DNA of 64,000 nucleotides from Paenibacillus polysaccharolyticus (GCF_900102085.1 NZ_FMVM01000010.1:62001-126000), one strand, 5' to 3'; counted from the stretch's first letter, positions 17,377 through 27,421 are shown. Made by a program: numbers and translations. The notes: a model not told the origin generated them from the sequence alone.

Positions 17377-18225
17377 TTAGAAATCAAAGTTATCCGGGTC
17401 TGGGCCTACCCGCACGTTCTCGTTTAATGAGTTGATCTGTTCCATCTCTTCCGTGGACAGCGTAAAGTCAAAAATGGCTGCATTTTCGATAATCCGATGT
17501 TCTTTGGTTGATTTCGGAATGGTTACAACGCCATTCTGCAGATCCCAGCGAAGGATGACTTGTGCAATAGATTTACCTTTGGCTGCAGCGATATCTTCTA
17601 ATACTGGATTGTCCAGCAGCTCACCTTGCATCAACGGTGACCAGGCTTCAAGCTGAATGCCATGCTGTTTGCAGAATGCTCGCAATTCATCCTGTGTTAG
17701 ACGGGGATGGTACTCCACTTGGTTGACCATCGGTTTCACTTGTGCATCCTGCATGAGATCTTGCAGGTGATGAATTTGAAAATTACTTACGCCAATTGCA
17801 CGGATTCGGCCTGCTGCGTACAATTCCTCCATGGCTTTCCATGCACCCTTGTATTTGCCGGCTTTGGGCCAGTGAATCAGGTATAGATCGAGAACTTCCA
17901 GTCCCAGCTTGTTCATCGTGGTATCAAATGCGGCAAGTGTTTCCGTATATCCAAGATCAGCATTCCATACCTTAGAGGTAATAAAGAGGTCTTCGCGCTT
18001 TAACCCGTTTTCTTGCAATGCCTCAGCGATGGCCTGTCCAACTCCTGCTTCATTGCCGTAGATCGCTGCTGTGTCGATACTGCGGTAACCGTGTTTGATT
18101 GCACTTTTCACCGCCTCAATCAGTTCTGATCCCTCTTCGACCTTGAATACGCCTAGGCCAAACCAAGGCATGTGAACACCGTTATGCAATGTTGTAGTCG
18201 ATTGTAGATTTTTTGCTATTGTCAT
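17377..18225 (-). CDS. ytbE: Aldo/keto reductase (YtbE type)
   Basis: 282 residues. NADPH-dependent aldo/keto reductase with the catalytic tetrad visible: D and Y in RSIDTAAIYGNE, K in LFITSKVWN, H in LYLIHWPK; the cofactor motif IPKSTKEHRIIEN is near the C-terminus. It would reduce reactive aldehydes such as methylglyoxal. It lies next to an MFS pump and divergent HxlR regulator in the same arrangement as B. subtilis ytbE-ytbD-ytcD, which supports the names. A 201-nt gap to the MFS gene leaves room for its own promoter. Confidence 0.85.
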   Translation of the reverse strand: MTIAKNLQSTTTLHNGVHMPWFGLGVFKVEEGSELIEAVKSAIKHGYRSIDTAAIYGNEAGVGQAIAEALQENGLKREDLFITSKVWNADLGYTETLAAFDTTMNKLGLEVLDLYLIHWPKAGKYKGAWKAMEELYAAGRIRAIGVSNFQIHHLQDLMQDAQVKPMVNQVEYHPRLTQDELRAFCKQHGIQLEAWSPLMQGELLDNPVLEDIAAAKGKSIAQVILRWDLQNGVVTIPKSTKEHRIIENAAIFDFTLSTEEMEQINSLNENVRVGPDPDNFDF

Positions 18226-18426
18226 GAGAAATCCTCCTTGAAATCTGTTTATATTTCTATTTAAAGTGATATAGCCAACAATTCATGATACAAAATTAAA
18301 TCATACTAGATCAAATAATGCCCAACCTATATAGTAACGTATATAGTCTGTCGATATATAATATGAGGCCGGATACGGATTCGAGCGGTCTCTGATCTAT
18401 AACGAGAAAGGTGCTTTTCTTCCAGA

Positions 18427-19647
18427 TCAAACCTTAACAGGGTTTGGTTCCAACCTGTCTGAGTTTGTCATAACTTGCTGTTCAAGATGTTGCGCCCATA
18501 TTGTCAGGATTGCCGCAATGAGCACCATTAATGCACCGACCCATGTGGTATGGATCAAACCGATGGAGTCATTTACGACTCCGCCTAGATAGGCACCTAT
18601 AGCAATACCCCCGTTAAACGCAGCAATATTAAAAGCTGACGCGACATCTTTGGCTTGCGGTGCAAGCTTTTCTGCGAGTGTAACCACAACGACTTGAAGA
18701 CCAGGTACATTCATGAAAGCAAGCAAGCCCATGCCCATAATGGTCACCAGTGCAGCCCATTTGAATGGAACGGTGAAATACAGGATGCCAAGGATGATCG
18801 TTTGCACAATGAACATGACAAGAAGTGACTTCAATGGCTTGCGGTTGGCTGCTTTACCGCCAATCATATTACCAATGGCAATGGCCACACCGTATAACAG
18901 CAGAATGATAGCGATCGTTTGATCCGAATAACCGCTGATGTCATGCAATAGCGGAGACAAGTATGTGAACACGACAAATGTGCCTCCATAGCCTACAGCC
19001 GTGATGATAAAAGCAAGCATCAGACGACCGCGTGTTACGAGTCTCACCTGATCCCGAAAGGGTGTACGTGTACCACGTTGTAACGTTGAGGGCACAAGCA
19101 AGAGGTTAGCGATCAGGGCAAGGATGCCAACAGCTGCAATCAGGATAAAGGCTGCCCGCCAGCCAAGATTTTGGCCTACGAATGTACCGATAGGCACACC
19201 GGTTACCGTTGCAATGGTCAGTCCCGAGAACATCGTGGCAATAGCACTTGCTCTGCGGCCTTCTGGTACCAGATCAGCTGCTATGGTGGAGCCAATCGAC
19301 ATGAACAAGCCATGTGCGAGAGCGGATATCACCCGTGCGATAAGAAGTACAGTAATCCCGGTGGATAATGATGCCAGGGTGTTACCGGTAATAAAAACCA
19401 ACATGATCGCGAGCAGCAACGTTTTGCGTGATATAGCCGATGTAAGTGATGTTAGAATCGGTGCACCGAACATCACACCCAGAGCATATATGGTAACGGT
19501 TAGCCCTGCTGAAGATACACTAATATGAAGATCATTTGCGATCAGTGGCAAGAGTCCTACACTGATAAACTCCGTCGTACCGATTGCAAAAGCGCTGATT
19601 GCTAATGCCAGTAGCGCCCAAGTGCTGTGTTTTGTCTCATGATGCAT
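18427..19647 (-). CDS. ytbD: MFS drug/arabinose-efflux-type transporter (YtbD type)
   Basis: 406 residues, 12 membrane spans, DHA1 family. The N-terminus FAIGTTEFISVGLLPLIANDL is the signature of the AraJ/YdhP/YtbD group; motif A-like regions are degenerate (LTSAISRKTLL), and motif C is VTGVPIGTFVGQNLGWR. It is divergent from the HxlR-type regulator and its promoter region contains the regulator's likely operator repeats. It is predicted to export a toxic organic compound; the compound is unknown. Confidence 0.82.
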   Translation of the reverse strand: MHHETKHSTWALLALAISAFAIGTTEFISVGLLPLIANDLHISVSSAGLTVTIYALGVMFGAPILTSLTSAISRKTLLLAIMLVFITGNTLASLSTGITVLLIARVISALAHGLFMSIGSTIAADLVPEGRRASAIATMFSGLTIATVTGVPIGTFVGQNLGWRAAFILIAAVGILALIANLLLVPSTLQRGTRTPFRDQVRLVTRGRLMLAFIITAVGYGGTFVVFTYLSPLLHDISGYSDQTIAIILLLYGVAIAIGNMIGGKAANRKPLKSLLVMFIVQTIILGILYFTVPFKWAALVTIMGMGLLAFMNVPGLQVVVVTLAEKLAPQAKDVASAFNIAAFNGGIAIGAYLGGVVNDSIGLIHTTWVGALMVLIAAILTIWAQHLEQQVMTNSDRLEPNPVKV

Positions 19648-19723
19648 GTCCTGTTCAACTCCTAGAATGTAGATTTGCTTACCGGCAAATGCTATTATGA
19701 ATTATTCGGTATGACATGAACAG

Positions 19724-19760
19724 TACGTACTTTTTAGTACCCTACGTACTTTTTGGTGCC
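19724..19760. promoter_or_regulatory. Tandem operator for the HxlR-type regulator
   Basis: Two direct repeats with 19-bp period, TACGTACTTTTTAGTACC and TACGTACTTTTTGGTGCC, between divergent ytbD and ytcD. The first contains the perfect inverted repeat GTACT-TTT-T-AGTAC (19727-19740). Inverted TACT/AGTA repeats are typical of HxlR-family sites (YodB, CatR, HypR). An almost identical sequence lies at 60143-60160. Confidence 0.65.
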
Positions 19761-19815
19761 TGTACATTAGCATGAACGGAAGCAAATCATAGATGCATCA
19801 GGGAGGAAGACAACG

Positions 19816-20214
19816 ATGGAGCGCAAAAAATATAATATCTCGGTCGAAGCAACGCTGGAGGTTATTGGCGGCAAATGGAAATGTGTTATTCTCTGTCACC
19901 TGACACATGGAAAGAAACGAACCAGTGATCTGAAGCGTATCATGCCCGCAATCACCCAAAAGATGTTAACGCAGCAACTGCGGGAGCTGGAGAATGACGG
20001 TATTGTAAAAAGAATCGTGTACAATCAGGTGCCACCCAAGGTAGAGTATGAATTGAGTGAATACGGTCGGAGTTTAGAGCCCATTCTGACCGCATTATGT
20101 AATTGGGGTGACCAGCATATCATCAAGGAATATGGCGACAAAGCAGCCGTGCTGGAGGATAATGGACTCAATGACTTTACTACCGACAATGACAGGGAGC
20201 TGATGAAACCGTGA
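19816..20214 (+). CDS. ytcD: HxlR-family redox/electrophile regulator (YtcD type)
   Basis: 132 residues. Winged-helix HxlR protein: VEATLEVIGGKWKCVILCHL is the family signature, with MLTQQLRELENDGIVKR as recognition helix and wing. A Cys at about residue 17 or 22 (KWKCVILC) is placed where YodB/HypR-type regulators sense electrophiles, although whether it is redox-active here is unknown. It is divergent from ytbD and overlaps the next gene by 4 nt. Confidence 0.85.
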   Translation: MERKKYNISVEATLEVIGGKWKCVILCHLTHGKKRTSDLKRIMPAITQKMLTQQLRELENDGIVKRIVYNQVPPKVEYELSEYGRSLEPILTALCNWGDQHIIKEYGDKAAVLEDNGLNDFTTDNDRELMKP

Positions 20215-20888
20215 AATACGAAATTCTATACGACGGCGCATTTGCTATGCTTAAGGTAGATTTACAGCGTGGAGAGCGTTTCAAGGCTGAAAGTGGAGCC
20301 ATGGTGTCCATGTCGCCTACCGTTGAACTCAAAGGATCAGCAGAAGGCGGTATGCTCGCTGGATTTGGCCGTATGTTGAGTGGAGAGAAATTTTTCTTTC
20401 AGGAATTGACGGCTGCCGGGGGAAGCGCGGAGATTTTGTTATCTCCATCAACTCTGGGCAGTGTGGAGGCTGTAGAACTGGATGGCTCGTACTCTCTCTA
20501 TGTACAGAAAGACGGATTTCTGGCAGGAACAGAAGGCATTCAGGTGAATACCAAAATGCAGAATTTGAAAAAAGGTCTTTTTTCCGGAGAAGGCTTCTTT
20601 ATAATTGAAATCAGTGGACGAGGCACTGTGTTCCTGTCCTCATATGGTGCGATACATCCTATACAATTGGCTGCTGGCGAAGAGATTATTGTAGATAATG
20701 CTCACTTGGTGGCCTGGCCTCATTACGTTGATTATCGCATCGAAAAAGCATCCCAAGGCTGGTTGTCCAGTGTGACGAGTGGGGAAGGGTTGGTTTGCCG
20801 TTTTCGAGGAGAGGGCACCATCTTGATCCAGAGTCGAAATCCGCAGGGATTTGGTCAATGGATAAAACAGTTTATTCCTACACGATAA
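20211..20888 (+). CDS. AIM24 / TIGR00266-family protein
   Basis: 225 residues from GTG 20211, overlapping the ytcD stop (GTGA). Beta-rich protein with the family opening YEILYDGAFAMLKVDLQRGERFKAESGAMVSM and Gly-rich turns (GSAEGGMLAGFGRMLSGEKFF). No signal peptide or membrane span. The function of the family is not established. Coupled translation with ytcD suggests joint expression under oxidative or electrophile stress (inference). Confidence 0.8.
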   Translation: MKYEILYDGAFAMLKVDLQRGERFKAESGAMVSMSPTVELKGSAEGGMLAGFGRMLSGEKFFFQELTAAGGSAEILLSPSTLGSVEAVELDGSYSLYVQKDGFLAGTEGIQVNTKMQNLKKGLFSGEGFFIIEISGRGTVFLSSYGAIHPIQLAAGEEIIVDNAHLVAWPHYVDYRIEKASQGWLSSVTSGEGLVCRFRGEGTILIQSRNPQGFGQWIKQFIPTR

Positions 20889-21031
20889 ATCGTTATATTA
20901 TTTCATAGATGAATGAATAGAGATGCAACGGAAGTGTATTTCGAAGCGTTATTATAACAGATTCGTTATACCATGTATGATGTATACATACATCTCTGTT
21001 GCACAAGATCGTACATCACGGAGGTAGAACA

Positions 21032-21493
21032 ATGAAAAGCTCACGATACACGAATCCGCAAGATAGTCCCGGATACCTGTTATGGCAGGTAACAACGATG
21101 TGGCAGAAGGAAGTCCGCAGGGTATTAGAGCCCCTTGATCTGACACAGCCCCAATTTATTTTATTGCATACTTGTTTATGGCTTAATGAGCGTGACTTGG
21201 AAGGCAAGGGAGTTACCCAGGTACAGATTGCTCATTTTGCCAATGTAGACGTTAATGTTACCTCCCAAGTGTTACGAGCCCTCGAAAAAAGAGGTTACGT
21301 TAAGCGTGAGCGTCATCAGACGGATACACGGGCGAATATCATTACGACAACGCCTGAAGGCACAAGGCTGGCGATTGAAGGCATGAATCTCGTGGAGGAA
21401 TCGGATAAAAACTTCTTCGAACTTCTCGCGGATCGTAAAGAGGGTTATATGGAAATCATGCAAGAATTCATCAGGCACAGAGCAGAACAATAA
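21032..21493 (+). CDS. MarR-family transcriptional regulator
   Basis: 153 residues from ATG 21032 (GGAGGT upstream). Winged helix with VTQVQIAHFANVDVNVTSQVLRALEKRGYVKRERHQTDTRANII, where DTRAN replaces the usual DxRxxR wing motif closely. The N-terminal WQKEVRRVLEPLDLTQPQFILL is the dimer helix typical of MarR proteins. Its nearest neighbour is a convergent aldo/keto reductase gene, so a target is not obvious; autoregulation is likely. Confidence 0.85.
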   Translation: MKSSRYTNPQDSPGYLLWQVTTMWQKEVRRVLEPLDLTQPQFILLHTCLWLNERDLEGKGVTQVQIAHFANVDVNVTSQVLRALEKRGYVKRERHQTDTRANIITTTPEGTRLAIEGMNLVEESDKNFFELLADRKEGYMEIMQEFIRHRAEQ

Positions 21494-21574
21494 TAATACT
21501 ACTTTTACTCATCATGCTTTCGTTTGCATGAAGTGGATTCATGATATATCTTGCGCGAAAAATGACGAAAAATG

Positions 21575-21614
21575 GATAAACCTCCCTAACCATGTAAGGT
21601 TGGAAGGTTTATTT
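21575..21614. terminator. Bidirectional terminator between MarR and aldo/keto reductase genes
   Basis: AAACCTCCCTAACC-ATGT-AGGTTGGAAGGTTT with A/T-rich flanks on both sides, between convergent genes. Confidence 0.8.
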
Positions 21615-21625
21615 GTCATTAAAAT

Positions 21626-22600
21626 CTAATCCAGTCTGTAGGATGCGAATGGCTGGCCATAACGGAAATCCTCGCTCAGCTGATCCAGTTCAGTCAGCAA
21701 TTCACCCGAAAGCTTGAGATCGAGGCTGGCCAGATTGTGCTCCAGCTGCTCCGTCTGCGTGGCTCCTACAATTACGGTGGATACGGCCGGGCGAGTTAAT
21801 AGCCAGGCGAGGGATAGTGTACTTGGAGAGCAACCGGCGGCCTCTGCCTTGGCACTTACCTGCTCGCTTAGTCGAATATTATGCTCCAGCAAGAAGCGGT
21901 TGAACGACGGGTCGGTATCTGCTCTGGAGCCGGACGGAATACTGGCTTGTCCATTGTATTTTCCTGTCAGGATACCGCCAGCCAGTGGGAAATATGGGAT
22001 AATGCCTACACCTTGATCGAGACACAGCGGAACGAGTTCGTTCTCAGGTGTTCGATCGGCGAGCGAGTAGCTGGTTTGCGTGGAGATATACCGCGCATAT
22101 CCGCGCATCTCGCTAATGCCGAGGGCTTTCATTAGCTCCCAGGCGGCGTAATTGGAGGCGCCGATGTAGCGCACTTTGCCGGACGTAATCATGTCGTCGA
22201 GCGTGCGCAGTGTTTCATCCAGCGGGGTATGCGGGTCAAAGGTATGGATCTGGTACAGATCAACATAATCCGTCTGCAGACGCCGCAGGCTATGTTCCAG
22301 CTCTTGCTGTAGATGGTAGCGCGAGGAACCGCGCCCATGGGGACCATCATGCCGGGGCAAACCGGCTTTGGTTGCAAGCACAGCGTTTTCCCGCCGACCA
22401 GCCAGTGCCTGTCCAATGATGCGTTCTGATTCTGTGCCAGCATAGATGTTGGCGGTGTCGATAAAGTTGATGCCACGGTCCAGCGCTGCATGAAGAATGC
22501 GGGTCGAGGCGGCCTGATCTGCTCTTTTGCCAAATGCATTTGTGCCTAGACCGAGTGCAGATACGCGCAGACCGCTGTTGCCTAAACGTCGATACTCCAT
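21626..22600 (-). CDS. Aldo/keto reductase (Kv-beta / YghZ-like group)
   Basis: 324 residues. (beta/alpha)8-barrel oxidoreductase: MEYRRLGNSGLRVSALGLGTNAFG at the N-terminus, catalytic D and Y in INFIDTANIYAGTESE, K in AVLATKAG, H in LYQIHTFD, and cofactor region VIVGATQTEQLEHN. It belongs to the AKR group near Tas/YghZ rather than the YtbE group. The substrate is unknown. It is monocistronic and divergent from the LCP gene. Confidence 0.85.
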   Translation of the reverse strand: MEYRRLGNSGLRVSALGLGTNAFGKRADQAASTRILHAALDRGINFIDTANIYAGTESERIIGQALAGRRENAVLATKAGLPRHDGPHGRGSSRYHLQQELEHSLRRLQTDYVDLYQIHTFDPHTPLDETLRTLDDMITSGKVRYIGASNYAAWELMKALGISEMRGYARYISTQTSYSLADRTPENELVPLCLDQGVGIIPYFPLAGGILTGKYNGQASIPSGSRADTDPSFNRFLLEHNIRLSEQVSAKAEAAGCSPSTLSLAWLLTRPAVSTVIVGATQTEQLEHNLASLDLKLSGELLTELDQLSEDFRYGQPFASYRLD

Positions 22601-22715
22601 CTCTCATCGCTCCTTTGGTGTCCAGTATTTGTATAGCCGATTATATCGTAATCTATTGAAAACGTGTTATTAATATAGTTAAATGAATGAAGAAACCGCA
22701 ACTAAAGGAGATATG

Positions 22716-23786
22716 ATGGAAAACAGTGCTGCACATTTAACTAGACGGAAGCCGAAGAAACCGAAGAAAAAATGGAAGAAGCCCCTTATCATCATACTGA
22801 GTTTATTGATTGTGCTCGGAGGCATCGGATTCATCTATCAGAAACAACTCGTTGTGCTGGCATTTAACCTGTTCGCCTCAGGTACGGTGAAGGAAGCTTT
22901 GGATGATTCGTATAAAGCCGCAGGGGATAAGGATGCGCCTGTTGTTCAACATACCGATCCTTTTTCATTGTTGCTGCTGGGCATTGACCAGCGGGATAAT
23001 GAGCCAAGCCGTTCGGACACGATCATCTATTCTGTCGTGCGTCCAGAGGATAATAAAGTGTTATTGTTGTCTATTCCGCGTGACTCCTACACTGAAATTG
23101 TGGGCCGTGATGTGAAGTCCAAGATTAACTCGGCTTATGCCCACGGCGAAGCCAAGATGGCGATGGATACGGTGGAGAAGCTGCTGGAGAACAAAGTGGA
23201 TTTCTATGCTGCGATTAACTTTCACGGTTTGAAAGACATTGTCGATGCGGTGGGCGGCGTGGAGCTGCCAATTAAGAAAGATATTGAGAATAAAAGTAAA
23301 GCGCATGAGAAGCTGTTCGTGCAAGCCAACAAACCGATCTATAACGGCGAAGAGGCGCTTGGATATGTACGTTATCGGGAGGATTCCGATTTCAACCGTA
23401 CGATGCGTCACCGGATTTTCCTAAATAGCTTCATGAATCGTGCGATGGAGGTCAAAAATCTGACCAAAATCCCGGACATCATCAAGATTGCCGGATCGAA
23501 TTTTACAACGAATATGAAATCGGACTTTATTGTGAATTTTGCCGAGTCTCTATATATGAAAGACAGCATTCCAACCATCAGCAATTACATGCTGAAAGGT
23601 GATGGGAAGATGCGTAGCGGTACGTGGTATTATGACCTGTCTGATGAAGATCTGACTTATGTGCGCGGTATGATTAAGAGCTGGTTAGATCCGAATACAA
23701 CGCAATTGATTGAGCCGGAATCAGACGATAAGAAAGAGGGCACGGAGTCGTCAACACAAGATTCAATAACGCAGACGGAGAATTAA
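22716..23786 (+). CDS. LytR-CpsA-Psr (LCP) family cell-wall glycopolymer ligase
   Basis: 356 residues from ATG 22716 (AAAGGAG 5 nt upstream; the ATG at 22713 is equally in frame). A basic cytoplasmic N-terminus (RRKPKKPKKKWKKP), one membrane span (about 24-46), then an extracellular LCP domain with the lipid-phosphate-binding residues in SRSDTIIYSVV, SIPRDSYTEI, KINSAYAHGE and VRYREDSDFNRTMRHRIFL. LCP enzymes transfer undecaprenyl-linked glycopolymers (teichoic acids, capsule) onto peptidoglycan. The tail (about 335-356) is acidic and Ser/Thr-rich. Confidence 0.9.
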   Translation: MENSAAHLTRRKPKKPKKKWKKPLIIILSLLIVLGGIGFIYQKQLVVLAFNLFASGTVKEALDDSYKAAGDKDAPVVQHTDPFSLLLLGIDQRDNEPSRSDTIIYSVVRPEDNKVLLLSIPRDSYTEIVGRDVKSKINSAYAHGEAKMAMDTVEKLLENKVDFYAAINFHGLKDIVDAVGGVELPIKKDIENKSKAHEKLFVQANKPIYNGEEALGYVRYREDSDFNRTMRHRIFLNSFMNRAMEVKNLTKIPDIIKIAGSNFTTNMKSDFIVNFAESLYMKDSIPTISNYMLKGDGKMRSGTWYYDLSDEDLTYVRGMIKSWLDPNTTQLIEPESDDKKEGTESSTQDSITQTEN

Positions 23787-23872
23787 AGGGTTTAGTTATA
23801 AGTATGAACATGTACGTGGTAGTAGTGTGGGTAAATGGATATAAAACAAGCAAATAGTCTGGAAAGCATAAA

Positions 23873-23910
23873 AGAAGCCTTGGGCAAATTTATGCTTCCA
23901 GGCTTTTTTG
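23873..23910 (+). terminator. Terminator after the LCP gene
   Basis: GAAGCCTTGG / CCAGGCTTTTTT, nested with an outer arm GGAAAGCATAAA / TTTATGCTTCC, followed by six T. Confidence 0.75.
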
Positions 23911-24070
23911 TGTTCTATTCGTTCAAGTGGTCAAGAGAAGCGGGATGAGTTGGGGCACCCGGCAAAGTGTCGGTAAGGTATCAGCAAGGTATCTGTTCTG
24001 TAAACCCTTTTTTGAGCTATCTATAGTAAAATATAGGAAAACATCTTATGACAACCAATGGAGGAAGTCC

Positions 24071-26743
24071 ATGAAGGAATTTAAGGATCGGCTTAGGCAG
24101 GTTCAGGAGCAGCAGAGGCAACTCGCTAAGGACTATCAAGCCTTACTACAGGAGTATCAGTCCGATGACCTTACGGTTCGCAACGAACAGTTGCTGGAGC
24201 AGACGGAAACGCAGCAACTTAAACTGCAACAACTGGAACGTCGTGCACGCCAGATGGAAGAGGAAAATGCGCGTCTTCGCATGGCGTTGTCCGAGCAGAT
24301 GCTGGACGAGAAGCTGAATCTGATCCGGGTATCGCGGGAGAAGATGGAGACCTATTTTCAAGGCAAAACGGCAGTACATAACGACCATATCAGCGAATTG
24401 GAGCATCGAACCAAAGCTAATCTGAATACTATCTTCAATCAGGCTTCCCAGCATCTGCAAGAGGATGCGGCTGAGATGAAGGAACGGATTGCCTATCTGG
24501 CAAACGAGGTGAAATCACGGATCGAATCGCACAAGCAGGCTGTGTGGGAGAGAGCTGAGGCAGTTCGCGGCCAGATCCAGCATGGTTATGAGCAGATGGC
24601 AGAGGAGGAGCTGAGCGAGGAAACGATCCAGCGCCGAATCAAGCAAAATCGGATGGAGATGCGGATCGGGCTGAGCTGGATTAACAAGGTAGCGATACTG
24701 CTCCTGATTCTGGGAGTCGGCGCAGCCTTTCGATACTCCTATTCAACGTGGTTTAGCGATGAGATGAAGGGCGCGGGCTTTTTCCTGCTTGGCGCACTGA
24801 TGCTAGCAGGTGGGGAGTGGCTGTTTCGCCGGAAACAAAAAACATTTGCCATGGGACTGCTTGGCGGAGGCATATCTGTGTTATTTGGTTCGATATTCTA
24901 CAGTTATTTCCTGCTGCATATTATTGGGCTGTACACAGGTTTGGGTTTATCTGTGCTGGTGTCAGCTGTGTCCGTCTTGTTGTCTTTAAGGTATCAGTCC
25001 AAGACGATCTGTTCCTTTGGTCTTGTGGGTGGATATTTGCCATTCTTCTCTTACCTGTTCACGTTTGGGCTGGAAGGCACAGCGGTCTATACCGCAATGA
25101 TCTATCTGTTGCTGCTGAACGGTATCATTGTGTTCATTTCGTTCGGGCAACGATGGCCGGTCGTGCACTATATCAGCTTCTTGTTCCATGCGCCGTCCAT
25201 GCTGATTCTGCTATGGCTGTCACCGAGTGAACAGGTGGGTATGCTGTATTCTGTGGTGACTTTTGCTCTGTATCTGGGTATTACGCTTGCGTATCCGTTC
25301 AAACATCGGGTGAAATTGACCTGGTGGGATTTCGCTTTACTTGCCATGAATACGAGCTTGAGCTGTCTCGTCTTGTATGTACTGCTCGATGCGGCGGGCT
25401 GGAATGATGCGCAGGGCTTGCTTGCTGTTATTTTTGCACTCGTCTATCTCGGACTTGCGAGGTTTGTTCAGCGGCATATGGCGCAGGAGAAGCAGACCAT
25501 TTTACTGTTCTATCTTACGTCGCTCACCTTTACCATTCTGTTTGTTCCGTTCCAGTTTGGTTCGAAATGGCTGTCGATGGGCTGGTTGATTGAAGGCGTG
25601 TTACTGGCTACGTTTGGACATTTCAGAAAATTTAAGGCAGTCGAGCGTGCGGGCTGGGGCATCGTGCTTCTATGTATTACATTCTTTGTGCAGTATGATT
25701 TGTTATCATTATTCTTTGTGGGGGAACAGTCGTACTTTATGTTAAAATACTCCAGCCTTACGCTGGGAACCCTGCTCATTACGCTTTATTATGCTTGGGC
25801 GCTGCGCGAAACGGGCTCCGAAGGAATGGGAAGAAGCTTCAATTACTTCCCGTGGGAGCGTGGTTTCCTGGAAGGTTTCAGGTATGTGACCCTTGTAAAT
25901 GTATGGTTATATGTGCTCTATGAATCCAACGAACTGTATATCAGAGCTATGGATGAAACGTTCGTCTTATATATGTTCTATAAGCTGCTTATGTTTGCGG
26001 CGCTGACGATTGCTTTGGCGTATGGACTTGGCAAAGTGAAGATGCTTCGTGATCCATTCCTGCGGGGATATACACTCTTTTTGCATGGCATTGGGTGCTG
26101 CATTGCACTGGCGGTAACCTTGACGATGCCAGCATTGCAGCCAGGTGTAGAACAGCATACGGCGGCCGAAATTGTCGGACTGGTTGTCCTGATTATTTTT
26201 AACGTGGGTGTATTCTTCGCGGGGCGAGATCTGCTGATTGCGGGAATACGTGGTCAGTTCAAAAGTGTCGAGTGGTATCCCGTTATTGCGGGCATCTACT
26301 TGCTCGGCGTTATCACCGTGTTCCTGACCATTCAGTTCCAGTGGGGTGACGTGGGGCTGATGTTCAGCTTGATCTATCTGGTGCTGGCGATTCTCTATAT
26401 CGCGTACGGGTTCCGTAGAAAATATGTTATGATCCGGCGTCTCGGGCTGGGTCTAACACTGTTCGCTACTGGCAAGATGGTGTTCTATGATGTCAGTCTG
26501 TTGACGGCGGGCAGCAAAATCATCGCGTATTTCAGCTTTGGTCTGCTGCTACTGGGTATATCGTATCTGTATCAGAAGGTGTCCAGCCGGATGGAGGAGA
26601 TTCAGGCGAAGGTTGAGGGTGAGGGTCAGAACATATCCACTACAGCGAATAAAATAAATCCAACAGATCAATCAACGCGATCCAATGAATCTGAGAAAAG
26701 TACCTCAGGTACATCCGAGGAAACAGATGATGAACAACATTGA
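24071..26743 (+). CDS. DUF2339 large membrane protein with N-terminal coiled coil
   Basis: 890 residues from ATG 24071 (GGAGG upstream). Residues about 1-195 are charged and heptad-rich (RLRQVQEQQRQLAKDYQALLQEYQ and KAVHERAEAVR-like stretches), a long cytoplasmic coiled coil. From about 200 onwards there are more than 20 hydrophobic spans in the DUF2339 pattern (GAAFRYSYSTWFSDEMKGAGFFLLGALMLAGGE). The last about 50 residues are hydrophilic, Ser/Thr/Glu-rich. The function of the family is unknown; a membrane transport or envelope role is only a guess. It appears monocistronic. Confidence 0.8.
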   Translation: MKEFKDRLRQVQEQQRQLAKDYQALLQEYQSDDLTVRNEQLLEQTETQQLKLQQLERRARQMEEENARLRMALSEQMLDEKLNLIRVSREKMETYFQGKTAVHNDHISELEHRTKANLNTIFNQASQHLQEDAAEMKERIAYLANEVKSRIESHKQAVWERAEAVRGQIQHGYEQMAEEELSEETIQRRIKQNRMEMRIGLSWINKVAILLLILGVGAAFRYSYSTWFSDEMKGAGFFLLGALMLAGGEWLFRRKQKTFAMGLLGGGISVLFGSIFYSYFLLHIIGLYTGLGLSVLVSAVSVLLSLRYQSKTICSFGLVGGYLPFFSYLFTFGLEGTAVYTAMIYLLLLNGIIVFISFGQRWPVVHYISFLFHAPSMLILLWLSPSEQVGMLYSVVTFALYLGITLAYPFKHRVKLTWWDFALLAMNTSLSCLVLYVLLDAAGWNDAQGLLAVIFALVYLGLARFVQRHMAQEKQTILLFYLTSLTFTILFVPFQFGSKWLSMGWLIEGVLLATFGHFRKFKAVERAGWGIVLLCITFFVQYDLLSLFFVGEQSYFMLKYSSLTLGTLLITLYYAWALRETGSEGMGRSFNYFPWERGFLEGFRYVTLVNVWLYVLYESNELYIRAMDETFVLYMFYKLLMFAALTIALAYGLGKVKMLRDPFLRGYTLFLHGIGCCIALAVTLTMPALQPGVEQHTAAEIVGLVVLIIFNVGVFFAGRDLLIAGIRGQFKSVEWYPVIAGIYLLGVITVFLTIQFQWGDVGLMFSLIYLVLAILYIAYGFRRKYVMIRRLGLGLTLFATGKMVFYDVSLLTAGSKIIAYFSFGLLLLGISYLYQKVSSRMEEIQAKVEGEGQNISTTANKINPTDQSTRSNESEKSTSGTSEETDDEQH

Positions 26744-26828
26744 TGTAGGCGTATAACGAGTGTTGTTGAACGTATCATATTAGAAAACGCTGTGCTTGCT
26801 ACGTTGTATACTTCGTTGAACGTTGTCA

Positions 26829-26866
26829 AAGGACTCTGGAATCATAGTGATTTCAGAGTCCTTTTT
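26829..26866. terminator. Bidirectional terminator
   Basis: AGGACTCTGGAATC-ATAGT-GATTTCAGAGTCCT followed by TTTTT; on the other strand a run of A/T follows as well. It separates the convergent DUF2339 and lipoprotein genes. Confidence 0.85.
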
Positions 26867-26879
26867 AGTGCAATAAAAG

Positions 26880-27305
26880 CTATGGAATGGCTTCGTAGAG
26901 CTCAGTCATGAGGTCTGCCAGTTCACCCTGTGGCTCGATTGGCTGATGATTCATATCGGTAGGTGTCATATAAAATATGACGGTGTCCTGTTTGAACATG
27001 GTCACATGAAATAACACGCCTGTTGTGTCTTCTGCGTCTGGATGCTCGACAATTTTTACATGTCGAATCTTTTCAATCCAGTCTTGAATCAACTTGGGAT
27101 TGGTCGTTCTTTTTCTAGAACCGTCACTGCCACTCATGATTTCAATTGAATCTACTTCAGTGATGTTATCTGGATAGAATGACCCCAGCTCTCGTGGAGT
27201 TTTATTTAATTCCGCTGGGTTGGGCAGATCAGAGCTTTGACAACTGCTAAGGATCAAAGCAGCAAAAAGAGCGCATGTGATTGCGTGAATGGTATTTCTT
27301 TTCAC
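26880..27305 (-). CDS. Small lipoprotein, unknown function
   Basis: 141 residues from GTG 27305 (GGGGAGG upstream). Signal peptide with lipobox L-S-S-C (Cys at 22), so it is anchored on the outer face of the membrane. The mature part has a region that could form a beta-sheet (SIEIMSGSDGSRKRTTNPKLI, VLFHVTMFKQDTVIFYM). No family recognised. Confidence 0.75.
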   Translation of the reverse strand: MKRNTIHAITCALFAALILSSCQSSDLPNPAELNKTPRELGSFYPDNITEVDSIEIMSGSDGSRKRTTNPKLIQDWIEKIRHVKIVEHPDAEDTTGVLFHVTMFKQDTVIFYMTPTDMNHQPIEPQGELADLMTELYEAIP

Positions 27306-27421
27306 TGTAATTCCTCCCCTTATATTGTGGAACGAAGGACGTGCTACAAATGTTTCGTATAGATGACATTCGTGAAACGTTTTGCACAGGAGTCGCGTTT
27401 ATAATAGAGTAGCTGTCACAT